In this document: piece after piece, positions 5,378 to 9,617 of the stretch
How positions within the stretch are numbered: position 1 is the stretch's first letter
Layout: every line of letters begins with the position of its first letter
Assembly (NCBI GenBank): GCA_002083985.1
Contig: MTER01000025.1
Span: forward strand, 3,399-13,015
Direction of reading: 5' to 3'
Origin: Candidatus Altarchaeales archaeon A3
GTDB lineage: Archaea > Altiarchaeota > Altiarchaeia > Altiarchaeales > Altiarchaeaceae
Length of the DNA stretch: 9,617 nucleotides
The notes under the pieces: model-generated
The model's database searches: none
What the model was told of the DNA's origin: nothing
Seen by the model: the letters and a program-made list of their open reading frames with translations, nothing else
Program-made: the position numbers and the translations under genes

Positions 5378-7000
5378 TTATTGAATTAAATAAGTTATAA
5401 GTAATAATAAATATCCTACAAATAATAAAACAAATAACCCAACAACCGCATAACTCATCCTCTTTTCTTTGTGTCCTTTATTATCAACAACTTCTGAAAA
5501 CCATCCTTTCCACAACATAATAAGCCATACTAACGACATAAAACATTCAACAAAAAACAATAATTCCCACCTGCAATAGTTTTGATTTAAAAAAGAAACA
5601 TTCCCGGAGATTACTGGACTCTCGTAGTATGTTCTCGGATTTAAAAAAGAAATATTAAAAATTTCTATATCTGGCAAATAAATAGTTTGGCACTTTGTTT
5701 TTTTAAAAGTAATTATTGAAATCATCATTGTTTCATTATTAGTTACTATTAATTTGCAGTTTATGTTACAAGCGTCGTTCCATTCCGTTGAATTTGTATA
5801 ATTAAACACATATTTAAATTCCCCTTCCTGACCCCGCTCTAATTTTGCGTATTTTGCTATAGGGCAAGAAAGATAAATGTCAAAGTGTTTATTTTTAATC
5901 GTTGTTTTTGGCAAAATAACAAAATTTTGAGTGCCATATTCTCTATATTCATTTATATAAATGATTGTTTGTTTCGGCGCCAGAATAAATTTATTTTCTA
6001 TATTTTTTATGGTAACGGCATAAATTTTGTCCTCAATTTTGATTTCATAAGTCCCTTCAGGCAGTATTTCTTTGAATTCTGTATTTAATCCGTCGCAGAC
6101 ATAAATACATCCGTCATTGTCAGAATAACGGGCTAAAAAATAGGTTTTGTTATTCTTACTTGTTACTTTTACAGTATATTCTTTACAGGAATTATATCCG
6201 CATATTTTTTTACAAAAGCCGCCACTATTAAAATTATTGTTGTTTAATATCATATCTATTTGTTGCTGAACTTCGGGAGGAATATCTGTTTTTTCAGTGA
6301 TAATAATATTTGTTGTTGGTGGCGTTGGAGGTGTAACTATGCCGCCTGTGTTTCCGCCAGTTTCTCTTAAGTCAAAATACATCACACCGCCAATATTATT
6401 ATTTTCGTTTGTCTCGGTTACATTATTCAAGACATCTACAACAAAGGTTAAATTCCAATATCCTACATAAGTAATTGGAGACGGATAAAGTGTTAATAAG
6501 ACAGATAAACTTTCCCATTCTCCGCTTGTAGTATTATAATAGTGCGTGTTTTCAATTTGCGCCCCGTTTAAAAATAACTTTGCCGCATAAATTCCGGAAT
6601 AGTCGCCTGAACTTTCTCCTTCAAACTTCCAAAAAAAACTATAATTTACTTGTTCATTTGCATATATGCTATTTCTGTTATATGAAAAGTTTGTAAGGTC
6701 CCTTGCGCCACAAATACTGCTGATATTCTCACTATTGTTTAAATAACAATTTACAATATTGTTATTCGTGTTCTGAACATTACTCCCTGAAACATTAGCA
6801 ACATTCACGAAAACAACTCCTTTTTGATTATAACTTATAGTTGTATTTATTACCTGTGAATTTAGGTTTTTTATTGGAGGCGTGCCTTGAATTCGTAAAG
6901 TGAATAACTGCGTGTCATTTCCATCACTTCCGTAGGTGAATGACATATTCCTTGTGTAATTATATCCTGGCGGTCCAAACACCTGTATAGTTGCAGTCAA
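5378..7000 (-). CDS. C-terminal part of a giant surface protein (frameshifted from 6960-9617): CARDB-like domain and two TM segments
   Basis: This frame opens after a TAA overlapping the T5 run and the first possible start is a TTG at 7000, giving up to 540 residues. It begins mid-domain (TATIQVFGPPGYNYTRN) and has no signal peptide although the product is clearly extracellular, so it is best read as the continuation of the 6960-9617 frame. Residues 105-210 resemble a CARDB-type beta-sandwich, ending in the characteristic NVTETNENNN. A Gly/Thr/Pro linker (214-230, TPPTPPTT) leads to a mixed region with Cys pairs (263-273, 298-302, 379, 411-415, 437). Two hydrophobic segments, about 479-499 and 516-538, would anchor the C-terminus, with a charged KGHKEKR-type loop between them. 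Sequons are frequent. The gene ends directly before the protease promoter. Probably an S-layer-like or adhesive surface protein (inference). Confidence 0.85.
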   Translation of the reverse strand: MTATIQVFGPPGYNYTRNMSFTYGSDGNDTQLFTLRIQGTPPIKNLNSQVINTTISYNQKGVVFVNVANVSGSNVQNTNNNIVNCYLNNSENISSICGARDLTNFSYNRNSIYANEQVNYSFFWKFEGESSGDYSGIYAAKLFLNGAQIENTHYYNTTSGEWESLSVLLTLYPSPITYVGYWNLTFVVDVLNNVTETNENNNIGGVMYFDLRETGGNTGGIVTPPTPPTTNIIITEKTDIPPEVQQQIDMILNNNNFNSGGFCKKICGYNSCKEYTVKVTSKNNKTYFLARYSDNDGCIYVCDGLNTEFKEILPEGTYEIKIEDKIYAVTIKNIENKFILAPKQTIIYINEYREYGTQNFVILPKTTIKNKHFDIYLSCPIAKYAKLERGQEGEFKYVFNYTNSTEWNDACNINCKLIVTNNETMMISIITFKKTKCQTIYLPDIEIFNISFLNPRTYYESPVISGNVSFLNQNYCRWELLFFVECFMSLVWLIMLWKGWFSEVVDNKGHKEKRMSYAVVGLFVLLFVGYLLLLITYLIQ

Positions 7001-9617
7001 AAATTACGCTGCTGTTTGCGTTGATTGGATGCTTATCACAGGTTATATTTTCAAAATTAATGGTAACATTAGGAGTGTCTGCATACAGACTGTTATTTAT
7101 TAGTAATTGGAAATTTATGTATGAAGTGTTTTTCTCGGAAACGGAGCGAATTTCTGAGCCTGTTTCTATTTGTGAAGATGTTGCGCTTACTTTTTGAGGG
7201 GTGTAAGAAAATACGCCTCCTCCAGTTTGATATTCAACTTTTGTGGGTGGGTTTGTATCAATCCAGCATTGATGAAATGTGGCAAAGTTGTTGGATTCAT
7301 TTATTCTACTTTCTAAACCTAAACCTACCGTTTCAAACTTATTTAAAATAAAACGCCCCGCACAACCAGTTGGTCTTGGAAGAACCCAAACACCATCCGT
7401 TATTTCAATGCGTATTTTTCCGTTTTCACAGGAAACATTTGAAATTTGCCCTTGTGGAATGCCATAATAAAAATTATCATAAAGGATATAAACACTTTTA
7501 TTCGTAGAATCGTGGAAATATAAAATTTTTCCGTTTGTGTTGTTTATACCACTACCAACGGCACATACACTTTCATTAGTATAATTTAGCCAAATGCTGT
7601 TATTTTTGAAGGATATATTTGTCGTTTCATTTTGATTTATATATATTGATTTTTGAGTAGTATCGTAAATATAAGTCATCGTCTTATTACAAGTTACCCC
7701 TAACCCTAAAATAGCAGGATCAGTGGTATTTAAAAGAAAATTATAATGTCCCGAAATGTTTAATGATCCTCCGTTGGGATTATTAATAGATTGTGATCTA
7801 AAACTATAATAAAAAGGAGTGTGCATTATTTCTGGCGCTCCCGTATATTGGTTTATAGTCAAATTAAATATAAAATAACCATTATTAGCATTTGCTTTTA
7901 TTACGGAGGTGTAATAGGGACAATAATTCACATAATTCACCAAAATACATTGCTGAGGCTCAATATATCCGGAGGGTTTTTTTCTAAAAGTTAAGTTTTT
8001 TATCCCTGCGCCGTTTTGAAGAATGTTTGCACAATAAGCGTTATAATCATCTCTATACACCCACTCCAAAATAAAATATTCTTCCCCAGTTTCATTATCT
8101 ACAACATAAACGTCGTTTAAACTTGTGATGTTCATAAGTAGTATTGTGTTTTGCCTGTCACAAACCCAATTCTCACTCTCGTAAAAAATATCATCATTAG
8201 TTATATTTCTGCTTAATATTTGGGATGACAAAAAAGAAGGAGGCACATTCCCACAAGTATCATTTTCAACGGAAAAATTACCAAAATAAATGTAGTAATT
8301 TACAGACGCATATGCATCCAATATGCTTACCACATATTGTCCATTTGAGGCAGGAATTTTTGAGTATTGGTAATCCTTACAACTACAATTACCATCCAAC
8401 ACCCTTATAGTGTTTGCATTAAAATTTGGGACGTAATTTTGAAAAGCAAAATAAACCTGCTTATCTCCATCAGTAGTGAAATTTACCTTCATTCTTTTTT
8501 TGTATTTATAATATTTATCGCACCAAACATTTCCTACAGGATCATATTCCTGCAAAGTAGGAAAATCAAAAAATCCAATTCCTGCGGAATTATTGGACAG
8601 TGTGTTATTTAGACTAGTGAAATTTACGCCAGTTGACTGAATACCATAACTAAAATTATAAATCATACAATTCTTAACCGTTGCATTCGGATAAGTTGTT
8701 AGAATTCCGATTCCTGAATTATTTCCTGAAATTATGTGCCCCTGACAATCAAAAATTTTGTTTGAGAAATTTACAGGATTATTTATACAAGTTCCCGTAA
8801 AATTTGTAATGTTTGCATTTAGTTTTATTTCCGAGCAACTTGCACTATTTAACTTATTCTCACAGTCAGAACAATTAATGCAAGAACAGGCAATAATTGT
8901 AAAATTACGGGATGCATTATTTGAAACATTCATTCCATTTATACAATTCACTGTCCAGTTACTATTTTCAACAAATGTTTTAGTCACTGTGAAATTAGTA
9001 ACGACATCCCTAATGGAGGTCTCATTAATTGCCTCAAAAACATCGTTTATATACAGCGAACAATTTAAATTGCTGTAAAATGGATCTTCAACAATAAAAG
9101 AAAAATTTATCTGTGTTGTGTTAGATGGGAACACCTCATTATTTGCAGGTGATTGAAGAGTAACAATTATCTGAACAAAATAATATGTTAAATTGGAAGA
9201 GTTTGTTTTATAACTCGCTTCACTTTTTGCTTCAATAATGAATGTGTAATTAGTAGGATTTGTTACTGCCTGTAAAGGAGTGGATATATTTACAGTCATA
9301 TTATTCTTATTGTTAGTAGTCCCGTTTTGAGAAGAGATTAAAGTGCCTGAAGTTTTATTAATTATATACACTGTCCAATTTATAGATGAAGAATATTTAT
9401 CAGCAAGGTAGAATTTTAGTTCTGGAGTATTATCATAACTGTATGTGTTATTTAGTGGAAGTACCCAGTTAATTCTTACGCCTCCACATACATAATCGCA
9501 CCCTGTTGTCCCAGCGTCATTCCATCCGTCAGGTTTATCGCAGGTGTTATTATTACCGCTTGAAGTTGCCCAATCACCTGCATGAAGGTCGTTATTTGTG
9601 TTATTGCACATAGAATT
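6960..9617 (-). CDS. Giant sequon-rich surface protein, N-terminal part (5' end outside window; frame ends at 6960)
   Basis: The frame is open to the right edge; the first ATG (9611) is not a credible start because no signal peptide follows and the two codons upstream stay open. Counting from that ATG: 45-140 and 148-240 look like two Ig-like sandwiches (second ends NWTVNCINGMNVS, a pattern usual in such repeats); 242-262 is a Cys cluster; 262-345 is a right-handed parallel beta-helix (NosD/PbH1-like: DCQGHIISG, GIGI, VKNCMIYNFSYGI, NTLSNNSAGIG); 365-445 resembles DUF2341 (YKKRMKVNF, NTIRVLDG, VNYYIYFGN); 460-850 is beta-rich and unrecognised; 845-870 starts another Ig-like domain that is cut off in mid-strand by the TAA. 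N-x-S/T sequons are dense throughout, as expected for an N-glycosylated archaeal surface protein. The missing end of the last domain continues in the frame at 5378-7000. Confidence 0.88.
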   Translation of the reverse strand, partial: NSMCNNTNNDLHAGDWATSSGNNNTCDKPDGWNDAGTTGCDYVCGGVRINWVLPLNNTYSYDNTPELKFYLADKYSSSINWTVYIINKTSGTLISSQNGTTNNKNNMTVNISTPLQAVTNPTNYTFIIEAKSEASYKTNSSNLTYYFVQIIVTLQSPANNEVFPSNTTQINFSFIVEDPFYSNLNCSLYINDVFEAINETSIRDVVTNFTVTKTFVENSNWTVNCINGMNVSNNASRNFTIIACSCINCSDCENKLNSASCSEIKLNANITNFTGTCINNPVNFSNKIFDCQGHIISGNNSGIGILTTYPNATVKNCMIYNFSYGIQSTGVNFTSLNNTLSNNSAGIGFFDFPTLQEYDPVGNVWCDKYYKYKKRMKVNFTTDGDKQVYFAFQNYVPNFNANTIRVLDGNCSCKDYQYSKIPASNGQYVVSILDAYASVNYYIYFGNFSVENDTCGNVPPSFLSSQILSRNITNDDIFYESENWVCDRQNTILLMNITSLNDVYVVDNETGEEYFILEWVYRDDYNAYCANILQNGAGIKNLTFRKKPSGYIEPQQCILVNYVNYCPYYTSVIKANANNGYFIFNLTINQYTGAPEIMHTPFYYSFRSQSINNPNGGSLNISGHYNFLLNTTDPAILGLGVTCNKTMTYIYDTTQKSIYINQNETTNISFKNNSIWLNYTNESVCAVGSGINNTNGKILYFHDSTNKSVYILYDNFYYGIPQGQISNVSCENGKIRIEITDGVWVLPRPTGCAGRFILNKFETVGLGLESRINESNNFATFHQCWIDTNPPTKVEYQTGGGVFSYTPQKVSATSSQIETGSEIRSVSEKNTSYINFQLLINNSLYADTPNVTINFENITCDKHPINANSSVIFDCNYTGVWTARI
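6996..7006 (-). other. Frameshift site joining the two parts of the giant surface protein
   Basis: The coding strand carries T5 (6999-7003). Reading one T fewer joins the upstream frame (ANSSVI) directly to the downstream frame (LTATIQVFGPPGYN), giving an uninterrupted beta-sandwich strand pair and a protein of more than 1,400 residues. The present reading ends 14 codons later at 6960. Cause may be a homopolymer error in the assembly, a real disabling mutation, or +1 recoding; the sequence alone cannot separate these. A two-base loss nearby would restore the same frame. Confidence 0.65.

Noticed and set aside
6998..7000. TTG as a true start of an independent 540-aa gene
   Set aside because: No promoter or signal peptide, the protein starts in mid-domain, and the upstream frame ends in mid-domain at the same place; a shared gene with a frameshift explains both.
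8225..9078. Several plus-strand open frames of 60-106 codons opposite the giant surface gene, and similar ones elsewhere
   Set aside because: All lie antisense to well-supported genes, have low-complexity hydrophobic or basic sequence and no promoter; AT-rich sequon-coding DNA readily leaves such frames open.
1..9617. Mobile element, integrase, toxin-antitoxin or defence genes
   Set aside because: No transposase, recombinase, nuclease or terminal inverted repeat is recognisable in any frame.

Overview
The window looks like a piece of an AT-rich archaeal genome, most likely a DPANN-type archaeon (inference). Supporting signs are: archaeal-type TATA boxes (TTTATAAT, TTTAAATA, TTTATATA) about 34-41 bases upstream of three start codons; no Shine-Dalgarno sequences, with most starts preceded only by a run of A; oligo-T tracts instead of hairpin terminators; and large surface proteins full of N-x-S/T sequons with Ig-like, beta-helix and CARDB-like modules. 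TGA is used as a stop, so the standard prokaryotic code fits. No lineage can be fixed from the sequence alone.

Every supported gene lies on the minus strand, so transcription runs from position 9617 toward 1. From right to left: (1) 9617-5378 encodes a very large, sequon-rich surface protein whose 5' end is outside the window. It is broken into two reading frames at an A5 run (T5 in the coding strand) at 6999-7003. The first part carries Ig-like, parallel beta-helix and DUF2341-like regions; the second a CARDB-like domain and two C-terminal membrane segments. (2) 5328-4594 is a CPBP/CAAX-type intramembrane protease homologue with its own TATA box and a degenerate first motif. (3) 4538-4344 is a small, very basic protein of unknown function with its own TATA box. 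(4) 4309-3242 is a membrane-anchored secreted protein with one Cys module, followed by a strong oligo-T terminator. (5) 3101-1 looks like one six-gene operon behind a TATA box: two tandemly duplicated two-TM microproteins (59 and 66 aa), two more small membrane proteins (61 and 98 aa, overlapping by ATGA), a 542-aa double-anchored Cys-rich surface protein, and the start of another Cys-rich secreted protein that runs off the left edge.

A Cys module (roughly C-x4/5-C-x2-G-E-x5-C-x3-C) occurs in three of the surface proteins, linking the left half of the window into one surface-protein locus. The most notable points are the operon of small membrane proteins coupled to Cys-rich surface proteins, the recent duplication inside it, the shared Cys module, and the frameshift in the giant protein. 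The two genes not easily found by a length cutoff or a closed-ORF search are the 59-aa gene at 2922-3101 and the open-ended gene at 1-541.
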